Of a DNA stretch of 64,000 bases, positions 36,193 through 44,045 are shown in pieces. The notes beneath the pieces were generated by a model. It had not been told where the DNA came from. It made no database searches and was given only the letters and a program-made list of their open reading frames with translations. This DNA is from Paenalcaligenes faecalis (GTDB lineage Bacteria > Pseudomonadota > Gammaproteobacteria > Burkholderiales > Burkholderiaceae_B): positions 2,528,001-2,592,000 of the forward strand of contig NZ_CP106841.1 in the NCBI RefSeq assembly GCF_027557445.1, written 5' to 3'. Each line of letters begins with the position of its first letter. Position 1 is the first letter of the stretch. The position numbers and the translations under genes are program-made.

Positions 36193-37008
36193 TCACTCAG
36201 ATAGGAAATCGCGCACTAAAGCAACGAAGCGACGTGATTGTTCGCTTTGAACCCAGTGACCACAACGACCAAACAAGTGTAGGTCAGCATTTGGAACAGA
36301 ATTAGCAATCAAAATACCGCACTCGGGTGGCACTACGCCGTCTTCACGACCATGTACAACCAAAGTAGGCGCCTGAATTTTTTGTAGAGCGCTAACAGGG
36401 AAACCACGCACAATGGTGGGACCGTCTTCGGCGGGTTTAGGAATCAGTTTGCGCAAGGCTTCTTGAGCGCCTGCACGAGCACTGGCTTTATAGCGAGCCT
36501 CGACCATTTCATCCGTAATTAATGATTTGTCGAAAGGGAATTTTTCCATGAGCTCACGCATGTTTTCTAGCGATGGCTCATAAATCCAAGCACCACGTAA
36601 ACCAGCGGTTTGCTCAAATTCACCAGCAGGTGTGCCTAACAAGACCAGCTTATCTACACGCTCAGGAGCAAAAACGGCCAAACCAATCGCCAATGCACCA
36701 CCGAAGGAGTTTCCAACAAAAGAGGCTTTCTCAATGCCTAATTCGTCCATAATGCCGATCAAGTGGTTTACCCACAATTTAATATCGTATTTTGTACCTT
36801 CTTGGAATTCAGTAAAACCAAATCCAGCAATATCTGGCACGATGACGCGCCATTTATCGGAAAAGGCGGGCATGGTGTTTGCCCAGTTAGTCCAGCCAGA
36901 TACGCCAGGGCCTGAACCATGCAACAAGAACAAAGGAGCGCCTTCGCCCGCTTCGTGATAGTTAGTTTTATGGCCTGCTGCAAGTAAAGTCTTTCCTACG
37001 CCTTCCAT
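36193..37008 (-). CDS. meta-cleavage product hydrolase (DmpD/CumD/CarC type)
   Basis: A 271-aa alpha/beta hydrolase with nucleophile S101 in GNSFGG, D223 in GREDGVVP and H251 in RCGHW. The HGSGPGVSGWTNW oxyanion loop is typical of C-C bond hydrolases acting on 2-hydroxy-6-oxo-hexadienoates. It would release 2-hydroxypenta-2,4-dienoate plus a carboxylic acid whose identity depends on the starting compound. It is the first gene of the operon; GGAGG precedes the ATG and a TetR-type operator candidate lies 21 bp upstream. Confidence 0.9.
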   Translation of the reverse strand: MEGVGKTLLAAGHKTNYHEAGEGAPLFLLHGSGPGVSGWTNWANTMPAFSDKWRVIVPDIAGFGFTEFQEGTKYDIKLWVNHLIGIMDELGIEKASFVGNSFGGALAIGLAVFAPERVDKLVLLGTPAGEFEQTAGLRGAWIYEPSLENMRELMEKFPFDKSLITDEMVEARYKASARAGAQEALRKLIPKPAEDGPTIVRGFPVSALQKIQAPTLVVHGREDGVVPPECGILIANSVPNADLHLFGRCGHWVQSEQSRRFVALVRDFLSE

Positions 37009-37028
37009 TTGACCTCCGAGATTTTAAG

Positions 37029-37048
37029 ATACAGATACGTATGTGTAT
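37029..37048. promoter_or_regulatory. operator-like inverted repeat 1 at the catabolic promoter
   Basis: ATACAGAT and ATGTGTAT flank ACGT; one arm mismatch from the site at 24859-24878. It lies between the hydrolase start and the divergent TetR gene. Confidence 0.65.
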
Positions 37049-37084
37049 TCTAAGGGCTAAGCTTTATACCTAAAACTATGGTTA

Positions 37085-37104
37085 ATACCTATATGTATGT
37101 GTAT
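37085..37104. promoter_or_regulatory. operator-like inverted repeat 2 at the catabolic promoter
   Basis: ATACCTAT and ATGTGTAT flank ATGT, two arm mismatches from the perfect repeat. Its centre is 56 bp from that of repeat 1. A weaker half-match (ATGTTTAT) lies at 37156-37163. Confidence 0.55.
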
Positions 37105-37275
37105 CAATTAGAAGTTATCTATCTTACACAAGATTAAGTTTACATGCACTACTGTATGTTTATCCAATGAACACTTAATGCAAGATACAATGGTGGCATT
37201 TTCGCTAAAAGTCATTATGATTAGAATCCTAACCCCATCGTATATTTAATAAACAACTAAAGACCATCACTCACT

Positions 37276-37836
37276 ATGTCGACTCGCCCTACCCTTACTC
37301 GGGAAGACTGGATCCAAGCCGCACAGCGTATTTTAATTAAAGGCGGAATTGATACCGTCCGCATTGATAATTTAGCCAAAGAACTCACTATTACTCGCGG
37401 CAGTTTCTATTATCATTTCAAGAGCCGCGAGGAATTACTACAAAGTTTGCTGACTAATTGGCGTGCCAGAGCTACCGAAAACATCATTCAACAACTAGGC
37501 AGCACTCAGTATTCGCCCAGCGAAAGACTGCAACATTTACTCGGCTTGCCTTTTCGCGGTAATGCAGCCCGCGAAGCCGCTGCTTTTGAAATTGGAATTC
37601 GTGGCTGGGCTCGTCGTGATCCGTTAGCCCGCCAAGCCATGGACGAGGTAGACAGTCACCGACTGCACTACATTGAAAGCGTGTTACTACAAATGGGTTA
37701 CGAGCCACAAAAAGCGCACGATACGGCCTCATTAATTTATGCCTATCAGCTCAGCATATCCATTGTGCAACCGAACAGTTTCTCTACTGAACGATACGAA
37801 CAACACCTACGTATTATTCAGCAATGGCTGCTTTAA
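37276..37836 (+). CDS. TetR-family regulator of the catabolic island
   Basis: A 186-aa regulator with an N-terminal TetR helix-turn-helix (RIDNLAKELTITRGSFYYHFKSREELLQSLL) and a divergent C-terminal ligand domain. It is divergent from the catabolic operon with 267 bp between, and operator-like repeats lie in the gap and again before the transporter operon. The likely role is repressor of both operons, relieved by a pathway intermediate. Its 3' end overlaps the convergent LysR gene by 23 bases. The start ATG lacks a strong ribosome site. Confidence 0.87.
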   Translation: MSTRPTLTREDWIQAAQRILIKGGIDTVRIDNLAKELTITRGSFYYHFKSREELLQSLLTNWRARATENIIQQLGSTQYSPSERLQHLLGLPFRGNAAREAAAFEIGIRGWARRDPLARQAMDEVDSHRLHYIESVLLQMGYEPQKAHDTASLIYAYQLSISIVQPNSFSTERYEQHLRIIQQWLL

Positions 37837-38707
37837 TAAATGCGGCTACACCCAAGCGTATCGCATTCACGGCTTGATCCGCCGCATCATTGCGCCAATT
37901 TATTGTGACAGGCAAGGTTGGCGCATCTGTCATGCAAGGTAATTGAACAATCTCTTGCTGGTGCAGTGCGTTCATTACCCAATATTTTGGCACATACGCA
38001 GTACAACCTCGGCGTAAAAAAAGCATGAGGGTGTCTAATGCCTCTGTTCCATGGATACGACAGGCATTAACCCCTTCTTTTTTGAGTAGGTCATGTAATG
38101 TCAATGACAAGGGAGAGCCTACCGACGCACAGACCATAGGGGTTTTTCGGGCTAATTCGGCCAAACTAATTGCTAAAGGCAGCTGTGCTGGCGGCAAAGA
38201 AAACCAACCCACCTCTAGATCCGCCACCTTTTGATTGCGTATCCCAACCTGACGAGTCAGTGGCGCAGCACTAATCACCAAATCAAGCGCATCACTTATC
38301 AGCAATTGCTGCAAATACTGGCTACTACCTGTTTGTACAATTACCTGTATCTGCGGCTGTAAATCAGTCAAAAAAATCAATAAATCAGCTAACCAAGCGC
38401 TTGCAAACTGTCCTTTAATCCCCAACCGAACCACCGCCGCTTGTTGCTTGGTGTGCTCTGTTACAGCCTCGCGTAATGCTGACTCTGTGTTCAAAAGATG
38501 CTTCGCGTAATGCAGCACCATTTGTCCAGCGGGCGTTAATCGACTATCTCTGGATGTACGCTCAAAAAGGGGCTGACCTAAATCGGCTTCTAGGGCAGCC
38601 ACACGCCCAGAAATAGCAGCCTGAGTTAAGCCCAACTCAGTTGCTGCTGATCGAAAACTACCTAGACGCGCAATCACCAAAAAGGTGTCTAAAAATCGTA
38701 AATTCAT
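37814..38707 (-). CDS. LysR-family transcriptional regulator
   Basis: A 297-aa LysR regulator with the N-terminal winged helix-turn-helix (LDTFLVIARLGSFRSAATELGLTQAAISGRVAALE) and a C-terminal effector domain. It is convergent with the TetR gene and divergent from the HAD phosphatase gene (86 bp gap). LysR regulators often control their divergent neighbour, so the HAD gene is the first target to consider; control of the catabolic operon is also possible. Confidence 0.9.
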   Translation of the reverse strand: MNLRFLDTFLVIARLGSFRSAATELGLTQAAISGRVAALEADLGQPLFERTSRDSRLTPAGQMVLHYAKHLLNTESALREAVTEHTKQQAAVVRLGIKGQFASAWLADLLIFLTDLQPQIQVIVQTGSSQYLQQLLISDALDLVISAAPLTRQVGIRNQKVADLEVGWFSLPPAQLPLAISLAELARKTPMVCASVGSPLSLTLHDLLKKEGVNACRIHGTEALDTLMLFLRRGCTAYVPKYWVMNALHQQEIVQLPCMTDAPTLPVTINWRNDAADQAVNAIRLGVAAFIKAAIAE

Positions 38708-38793
38708 ATAGCCGTTAACAATACCAATTCAAATTTGGCGTATCATTATTCTACCCCTTGCCCCTCAAAGCCACCACTACAGGAGACTGCCGT

Positions 38794-39459
38794 ATGCAAT
38801 TTAACGCCGTTCTATTTGATTGTGATGGAGTCTTAGTAGATAGCGAACCCATAAGCCTAAATATCTTACGTAAAATGCTTGCTGACTTAGGCTGGCCCCT
38901 CAGTTATGCCGAAAGCAAAAAAATATTTGTCGGTAAATCCACCAAAGAAGAAATCGACTTCATTCAAAAAAAACTAAATAGAAAACTAGACGAAGATTGG
39001 CTTCAAACATTTACTGTGCGTCGCAATCAAGCACTACGCCAACAGTTAGTCGCCGTCCCCGGTATTTACGACTGCTTAAAGCAAGTACGTAAAAAATGGC
39101 CTAATCTCATTGCCTGTGCCTCTGCAGCCGAAAAATCAAAAATCATGCTGCAATTAGACAAAGTGGGATTAACCGATTTTTTTACGGGTCGTATATTTAG
39201 TGGGGTAGATGTGGCCCGTAATAAACCCTTTCCTGATGTGTATATAACTGCAGCTCATGCCTTGGGCGTTGACCCCAAAGACTGCGCCATCATAGAGGAC
39301 AGTATCACCGGCATTACCGCAGGCGTTCAAGCAGGCGCTACGGTTTTTGCTTATTGCCCTGACGAAGAAGACCCCACTCCCCTACAACAGGCCGGCGCGC
39401 ATCACGTTTTTCACCAAATGCAACAGTTACCCCTACTTTTGCAAGGCCACACTAGCTAA
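38794..39459 (+). CDS. HAD-family sugar phosphatase (beta-phosphoglucomutase/YieH-like)
   Basis: A 221-aa HAD subfamily IA enzyme. Motif I is DCDGVLVDSEP, motif II is the CASAAEKSK region, the lysine follows in ARNKPFPDVY, and motif IV is IIEDSITGI. The ATG at 38794 is supported by AGGAGA 7 bases upstream; a frame from TTG at 38758 has no site. Substrates in this family are small phosphorylated sugars or acids; none can be assigned here. Confidence 0.87.
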   Translation: MQFNAVLFDCDGVLVDSEPISLNILRKMLADLGWPLSYAESKKIFVGKSTKEEIDFIQKKLNRKLDEDWLQTFTVRRNQALRQQLVAVPGIYDCLKQVRKKWPNLIACASAAEKSKIMLQLDKVGLTDFFTGRIFSGVDVARNKPFPDVYITAAHALGVDPKDCAIIEDSITGITAGVQAGATVFAYCPDEEDPTPLQQAGAHHVFHQMQQLPLLLQGHTS

Positions 39460-39464
39460 AATCA

Positions 39465-39556
39465 GTGTTCCGCGATTAAAATTCGCACTCTGGGGCAACG
39501 CACGGTTGCACCGTTTTTATTTAGCTCACGTTTGGATTTTCTGCGTGAGCTTTTTT
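39465..39556 (+). promoter_or_regulatory. structured leader with terminator before the NCS2 permease; possible purine-type riboswitch
   Basis: The 117-bp gap before the permease holds a compact structured segment: AGTG and CACT around an inner GCGA/TCGC stem with an AT-rich loop, then GCAAC/GTTGC around GCACG. A textbook terminator follows (AGCTCACG/CGTGAGCT at 39533-39551, then six Ts), 21 bases before the start codon. A terminator in front of a nucleobase permease fits a riboswitch. The NMT1 (xanthine) motif is my first candidate from context and partial memory only. Confidence 0.5.
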
Positions 39557-39576
39557 ACTATTTACACAGGTCAACA

Positions 39577-41130
39577 ATGAGTCAGGGGTCCTTTCATTAT
39601 CCGTGGTTTAAACGCGAAGATACCGATGCGTTTTTTGCCTTATTTCAAAACAATATCGCCAACTTTATCGTTATTGCGCTTGCCATGTTAGGCATGGGCT
39701 TTAGCCAAGAAATCGTTTTTGGCAAAGTCTTACCTGGTGCGGCAGTCGCCGTCATGACGGGTAACTTTTACTATGCCTATATGGCAAAACGCCTTGCTGT
39801 ACGCGAGCAACGCACCGATGTTACCGCGTTGTCCTACGGAATTAGCACCCCTGTTATGTTTGTGTTTTTATTCGGGGTTTTACTACCGGCTAAAACCATT
39901 ACCGGTGACGCAGATTTGGCATGGAAAATTGCCGCTGGAGCCTGTTTTCTTAGTGGTCTTATCGAGGTAATCGTCTCATTTACAGGCCGCTGGATGCAGC
40001 GCAACCTACCACGGGCAGCCATGCTTGGGGCTGTTGCTGGGGTTGCCATCACCTTTATTGGTGGTGAAATGCTCTTTAAAACCTTTGAAATGCCGATTCT
40101 AGGCTTAGTGGTTCTAGGTATTATTATCGTCGGTATTATTGGCCGCGTCGTCATGCCTTTCCGTCTATCGCCTACTTTTTTTGCGATCCTGATTGGTACT
40201 ATTTTGGCCTACACCTTACGTCAGTCGGACCCTCAAAACATTCAAAATGGCTTAAGTCACCTCGGCTTTTATCCCCCACTTTTTACTACTGCCGCCTTTG
40301 ATGGTATGGGACTCCTCTTCACCAGCATGGTGGGCGTGTTGACCGTAGTCTTGCCCATTACTCTCTACAACGCTATAGAAACCATGAATAACGTAGAGGC
40401 CATGAAAGTGCTGGGCGATGAATATGATGTGCGAGAGTGTCAGGCCGTCGATGGTATTGGCACGATGCTAGGCGCGCTATTCGGAGGCTTATTCCCCACC
40501 ACGGTGTACATTGCCTCTGCCAGCTCTAAATGGATGGGAGCAGGACGTGGCTACAGTATTGCAAATGGGGTGGTCTACATCCTAGCCACCACATGCGGTT
40601 TAATTGCTGCTATGGCTGCTATCATCCCGGTTGCAGTGGTATCACCTATTCTGGTGTTCGTAGGGATCTCTATGGTTGCTACCGCCTACCAAGCAAACGC
40701 CAAACGATACTACCCTGCTGTTGCCATCGCCATGCTGCCCTACTTTGGTAACTACCTAATGACGCGCTTTGGTAATAAAGCCGGAGAGGTCGTAGAAGGC
40801 ATTTCAAGTGGCATCATTCCATTGGGACAGGGGGCTATGTTTACCGCAATGATGTTTGGTGCAATGACGGTGTGTGTCATTGACCATAACTTCCGTCGTG
40901 CGGCGGTGTTTAGCTTCATCACCGCCTTTTTAGCCTTTATTGGGCTTATACATGCCCCAAGTTTAGGGTGGAATGCGGCCCCTGACTTCAGCTTAGGTTA
41001 TGTCATCTTAGGTGTTTTCTTTTTGTACTTCACTTTCGTAAAACCGACGATTTTGCCTGCCCCTCCGGCGCTCTTCAGTTTACGTAGTGACGAAGACCCG
41101 CACCCTCAAAGCAGACCTCGTCGTGATTAG
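39577..41130 (+). CDS. NCS2-family nucleobase permease
   Basis: A 517-aa membrane protein with about 12-14 helices of the xanthine/uracil permease (NCS2, AzgA-like) family, e.g. FALFQNNIANFIVIALAMLGMG and the block TTVYIASASSKWMGAGRGYSI. The ATG at 39577 has CAGG 6 bases upstream; an upstream frame from 39532 would run through the terminator hairpin. The substrate is probably a purine such as xanthine or guanine, given the candidate riboswitch leader; this is unproven. Confidence 0.88.
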   Translation: MSQGSFHYPWFKREDTDAFFALFQNNIANFIVIALAMLGMGFSQEIVFGKVLPGAAVAVMTGNFYYAYMAKRLAVREQRTDVTALSYGISTPVMFVFLFGVLLPAKTITGDADLAWKIAAGACFLSGLIEVIVSFTGRWMQRNLPRAAMLGAVAGVAITFIGGEMLFKTFEMPILGLVVLGIIIVGIIGRVVMPFRLSPTFFAILIGTILAYTLRQSDPQNIQNGLSHLGFYPPLFTTAAFDGMGLLFTSMVGVLTVVLPITLYNAIETMNNVEAMKVLGDEYDVRECQAVDGIGTMLGALFGGLFPTTVYIASASSKWMGAGRGYSIANGVVYILATTCGLIAAMAAIIPVAVVSPILVFVGISMVATAYQANAKRYYPAVAIAMLPYFGNYLMTRFGNKAGEVVEGISSGIIPLGQGAMFTAMMFGAMTVCVIDHNFRRAAVFSFITAFLAFIGLIHAPSLGWNAAPDFSLGYVILGVFFLYFTFVKPTILPAPPALFSLRSDEDPHPQSRPRRD

Positions 41131-41160
41131 TTCACTACTTACGATTTAGTCCTTATATAA

Positions 41161-41199
41161 AAAAACGCCTACGTTATTTTACAAACATAGGCGTTTTTT
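41161..41199. terminator. terminator after the NCS2 permease
   Basis: The arms AAAAACGCCTA and TAGGCGTTTTTT close a 16-base loop. It is symmetrical enough to act on both strands and also faces the stop of the small membrane protein. Confidence 0.8.
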
Positions 41200-41219
41200 A
41201 CTTTTGTAGCAAATACAAA

Positions 41220-41564
41220 CTAATCCTCATCATCCAAATGCATGCGATGCACTATTCTATGCACAATAGGGGCTAAGACCATTCCTACTATTGCCGCAAA
41301 TAAAAACCCAACAAACATGCCAAAGATGGAAAAAAATAATTTACCAGCTATGCTAGTCGGTAAAACCGTCGTTCCTATACCACCCATAATGAGGGCTGTA
41401 TTTAAAAAGGCATCATGAAAATCCACATCCTCAAAATGAATATGACCTAAAGCCCCTATCGTCAGCATAATTAAAATAAGTAATAGCGCGGCTAATATAT
41501 GCCATGCTAATCGCCAAACAAATGCCGTTTGACTAATGATTTTTTCTTTTTTCTTTTCGTACAT
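41220..41564 (-). CDS. two-helix ion-channel-like membrane protein with degenerate selectivity filter
   Basis: A 114-aa protein. Helix 1 covers about residues 14-40. A pore-like segment follows (DAFLNTALIMGGIGTTVLPTS) and helix 2 covers about 75-100, with a short His-rich and acidic tail. The PTSIAGKLFFSIFGMFVGF block matches the end of the pore loop and inner helix of two-helix potassium channels. The TVGYGD filter is replaced by GGIGTT, so potassium selectivity is unlikely. It is divergent from the SLC13 gene, and the start codons are 39 bp apart. Confidence 0.7.
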   Translation of the reverse strand: MYEKKKEKIISQTAFVWRLAWHILAALLLILIMLTIGALGHIHFEDVDFHDAFLNTALIMGGIGTTVLPTSIAGKLFFSIFGMFVGFLFAAIVGMVLAPIVHRIVHRMHLDDED

Positions 41565-41603
41565 AACTTTATAGTTATCAACTCGTTGTTAACGGAAGAG
41601 CTT

Positions 41604-43457
41604 ATGCTGAGCCCTGCTTTTTTAATCGTTGTTATTCTACTCATTACTATAGGTCTATTTCTATATGGACGCTGGCGGCACGACATAGTAGCCGTTAGTG
41701 CCTTATTAATGTGTAGTTTTTTTGGATTAATTAGCCCAAAAGATACCTTTATGGGATTCAGTCATCCTGCAGTGGTAACAGTGGCTTGTATTTTAATCTT
41801 AAGTTATGCCCTACAGCAGACGGGGGTTGTTGATGCCCTAGCCCACCGGGTTTTACCCAAAAAAGGCTCCAGCCTATTAGCGCTATTAGCACTAACTGCA
41901 TTAGGCGCATTTTTATCTGGCTTTATGAATAATGTAGGTGCCTTAGCGCTATTGATGCCGGTGTCACTGCAAATGGCTGCTCGACACCAACTGGCTCCTG
42001 GACAGGTGCTGATGCCCCTCGCTTTTGGTACGATTTTAGGCGGCTTAACCACTCTGATTGGTACGCCTTCTAACCTAATCGTCTCTAGTTTTAGAGCCCA
42101 AGCCTTGGGCGAAAACTACGGCATGTTTGATTTTAGTCCGGTCGGCATCTCCGTTGCCCTCATTGGTGTATTGTTTATCTCTTTAGTGGGTTGGCGTCTT
42201 ATCCCCGTACGCGAACGAGCCGGCAAGGACTCCTTTGACACCGGAGCCTATCTTACTGAAGCCCGTGTCCCCACTGACAGCAAAGCAATAGGCATGCGAC
42301 TGAGCGAGGTACAAGCCTCTTTAGATGCCAACGATGGGCAAATTTTAGGGCTTATTCGTAAAGAGATTCGTCTACATGCCCCCAATCCCGCCCTAAGCCT
42401 AGTTGCTGGTGATGTACTGCTCATCGAGGCAGACCCAGCAACCCTGGCTAAAAATCTGGATACACTTGGTTTGGTTTTTAACGAAGACAAAGCGCCCCCA
42501 GAAGAAACAGAAGAGGACACTCCTAAACCCAGTACATCCCCAGAAGCGCGATCTACAGACAGTAATGGCAAAGATAAAAAAGATAAAAACAAAGGTTCTT
42601 ATTCCAATGAGCTTTCCGAGCTCGTCATCCTACCTAGCTCCAGCTTGATGGGCCGTAGTGCGGCTGATTTGCGCCTACGTAGTCTCTATAGAATTAATCT
42701 GCTTGCCATCTCTAGACAAGGAACGCGCTCTCGCACCCGCCTACGCAAAACCCCTCTTCGTGCTGGTGATGTGTTGTTGCTGCAAGGTGCGTCTGAAAAC
42801 GTAACTGACTTTGCCTCTGCCGGAGGCTGCGCTCCCTTGGCCTCACGTCCATTACGAGTACCAGATCGACGTAACATGCTCTTAGCAGGGGGAATTATGA
42901 TGCTCTCTGTGTGTCTAGCGGCCTTTGGTATCTTATCGGCAGCGCTGAGTTTTATGCTGGGAGTGCTATTGCTGCTGCTCTTAAATGTCATCGCACCCCG
43001 AAATGTTTACAAAGCCGTTGACTGGTCGGTCGTGGTGTTATTAGCGGCTCTAATCCCCGTAGCCCAGGCAATGGAAAGCACTGGTGCAGCAGGCAATATC
43101 GCAAAATTCTTATTAGATTATGTGGCTCAAGGCCACACCATAGCCGCATTAGTCTTGATGATGGTGGCAACAATGCTGATCTCAGATCTTATGAATAATG
43201 CTGCAACAGCGGCCGTAATGAGTCCGGTTGCCATTGGTACAGCTCAGCAACTAGGCGTCAACCCAGACACCTTTTTAATGGCAGTAGCTATTGGTGCCTC
43301 GTGTGCTTTTCTCACCCCTATAGGGCATCAAAACAATACCTTAATCCTAGGGCCTGGTGGATTTAGATTTGGGGATTATTGGCGTATGGGCTTACCGCTT
43401 GATCTGCTTATCGTCAGCGTTACTATCCCCCTCCTACTGTTTTTCTGGCCATTATAA
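41604..43457 (+). CDS. SLC13/DASS-type anion transporter with TrkA-C domains
   Basis: A 617-aa membrane protein. About four to five N-terminal helices precede two soluble RCK_C/TrkA-C-like domains (about 210-290 and 350-430, with AGDVLLIEADPATLAKN and RAGDVLLLQGASENV), then more helices. Family motifs FMNNVGALALLMPV and MNNAATAAVMSPVAIG repeat in the two halves. The ATG at 41604 follows GGAAGAG; a longer frame from 41529 would overlap the divergent gene. A linker of about 30 residues is rich in Lys, Asp and Ser. Dicarboxylates or sulfate are typical substrates. Confidence 0.88.
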   Translation: MLSPAFLIVVILLITIGLFLYGRWRHDIVAVSALLMCSFFGLISPKDTFMGFSHPAVVTVACILILSYALQQTGVVDALAHRVLPKKGSSLLALLALTALGAFLSGFMNNVGALALLMPVSLQMAARHQLAPGQVLMPLAFGTILGGLTTLIGTPSNLIVSSFRAQALGENYGMFDFSPVGISVALIGVLFISLVGWRLIPVRERAGKDSFDTGAYLTEARVPTDSKAIGMRLSEVQASLDANDGQILGLIRKEIRLHAPNPALSLVAGDVLLIEADPATLAKNLDTLGLVFNEDKAPPEETEEDTPKPSTSPEARSTDSNGKDKKDKNKGSYSNELSELVILPSSSLMGRSAADLRLRSLYRINLLAISRQGTRSRTRLRKTPLRAGDVLLLQGASENVTDFASAGGCAPLASRPLRVPDRRNMLLAGGIMMLSVCLAAFGILSAALSFMLGVLLLLLLNVIAPRNVYKAVDWSVVVLLAALIPVAQAMESTGAAGNIAKFLLDYVAQGHTIAALVLMMVATMLISDLMNNAATAAVMSPVAIGTAQQLGVNPDTFLMAVAIGASCAFLTPIGHQNNTLILGPGGFRFGDYWRMGLPLDLLIVSVTIPLLLFFWPL

Positions 43458-44045
43458 ATAATCCAAGGGAAGGGTAGCCACCTGATAATACTCAGATCGC
43501 TGCGTATTAGCCAGTGACACAATTAACCGCAAAGAGTGTGTCTGCCAATTGAAAGAGGATAGAGGCCCAACGTGGTTCAAAACATCCTTATTGGCCTGCC
43601 GTAACAACGAGATATGGGGCTGGTAGTTACGGTTATCGGGAAATAGGCCCAGCCCTTGTAATAAAGCCCATACGTCCTGATGAGCCTGCTGCAGCTGCTC
43701 GTAGGCAGTAGAGCAGGGGTCTATCCCTAACCACAATACGCTCGCTTTTTCAAAAAAACCAAATCGATCTACGGGTACGGTGGCTGGCACAGCCACCGTT
43801 TTTTTGGTTAATCCCCGGTATAAATGTACCCACTGCTCCGGCATTACCGCACCAATAAAGGCCAAAGTAATATGCCAATGCTGTGGCAATAAAGCACGTG
43901 CCTCAGGCATATTGATCGTTTGAGCGGCCACTGACTGTATCGCATGAACCGTCTCATCGGTAGGCCACAACCCAATAAAAACCCGAGCATCGGCAGGCGG
44001 CACTCGGGTCGGGTCCCAATGAGGCAATGGAGTAGTCTTAATCAT
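43452..44045 (-). CDS. thpR: RNA 2',3'-cyclic phosphodiesterase (ThpR/LigT, 2H family)
   Basis: A 197-aa protein with two HxTx-type motifs, HITLAF and HISLLR, which form the paired-histidine active site of 2H phosphoesterases. ThpR hydrolyses 2',3'-cyclic phosphate RNA ends. Its stop overlaps the SLC13 gene end by 6 bases, and its start overlaps the GTPase gene end by 8 bases, so it is translationally coupled to the upstream cluster. Confidence 0.87.
   Translation of the reverse strand: MIKTTPLPHWDPTRVPPADARVFIGLWPTDETVHAIQSVAAQTINMPEARALLPQHWHITLAFIGAVMPEQWVHLYRGLTKKTVAVPATVPVDRFGFFEKASVLWLGIDPCSTAYEQLQQAHQDVWALLQGLGLFPDNRNYQPHISLLRQANKDVLNHVGPLSSFNWQTHSLRLIVSLANTQRSEYYQVATLPLDYL

Noticed and set aside
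37009-37275. A small gene between the catabolic operon and the TetR gene.
   Set aside because: No frame with a start and ribosome site; the segment holds operator-like repeats and AT-rich promoter DNA.
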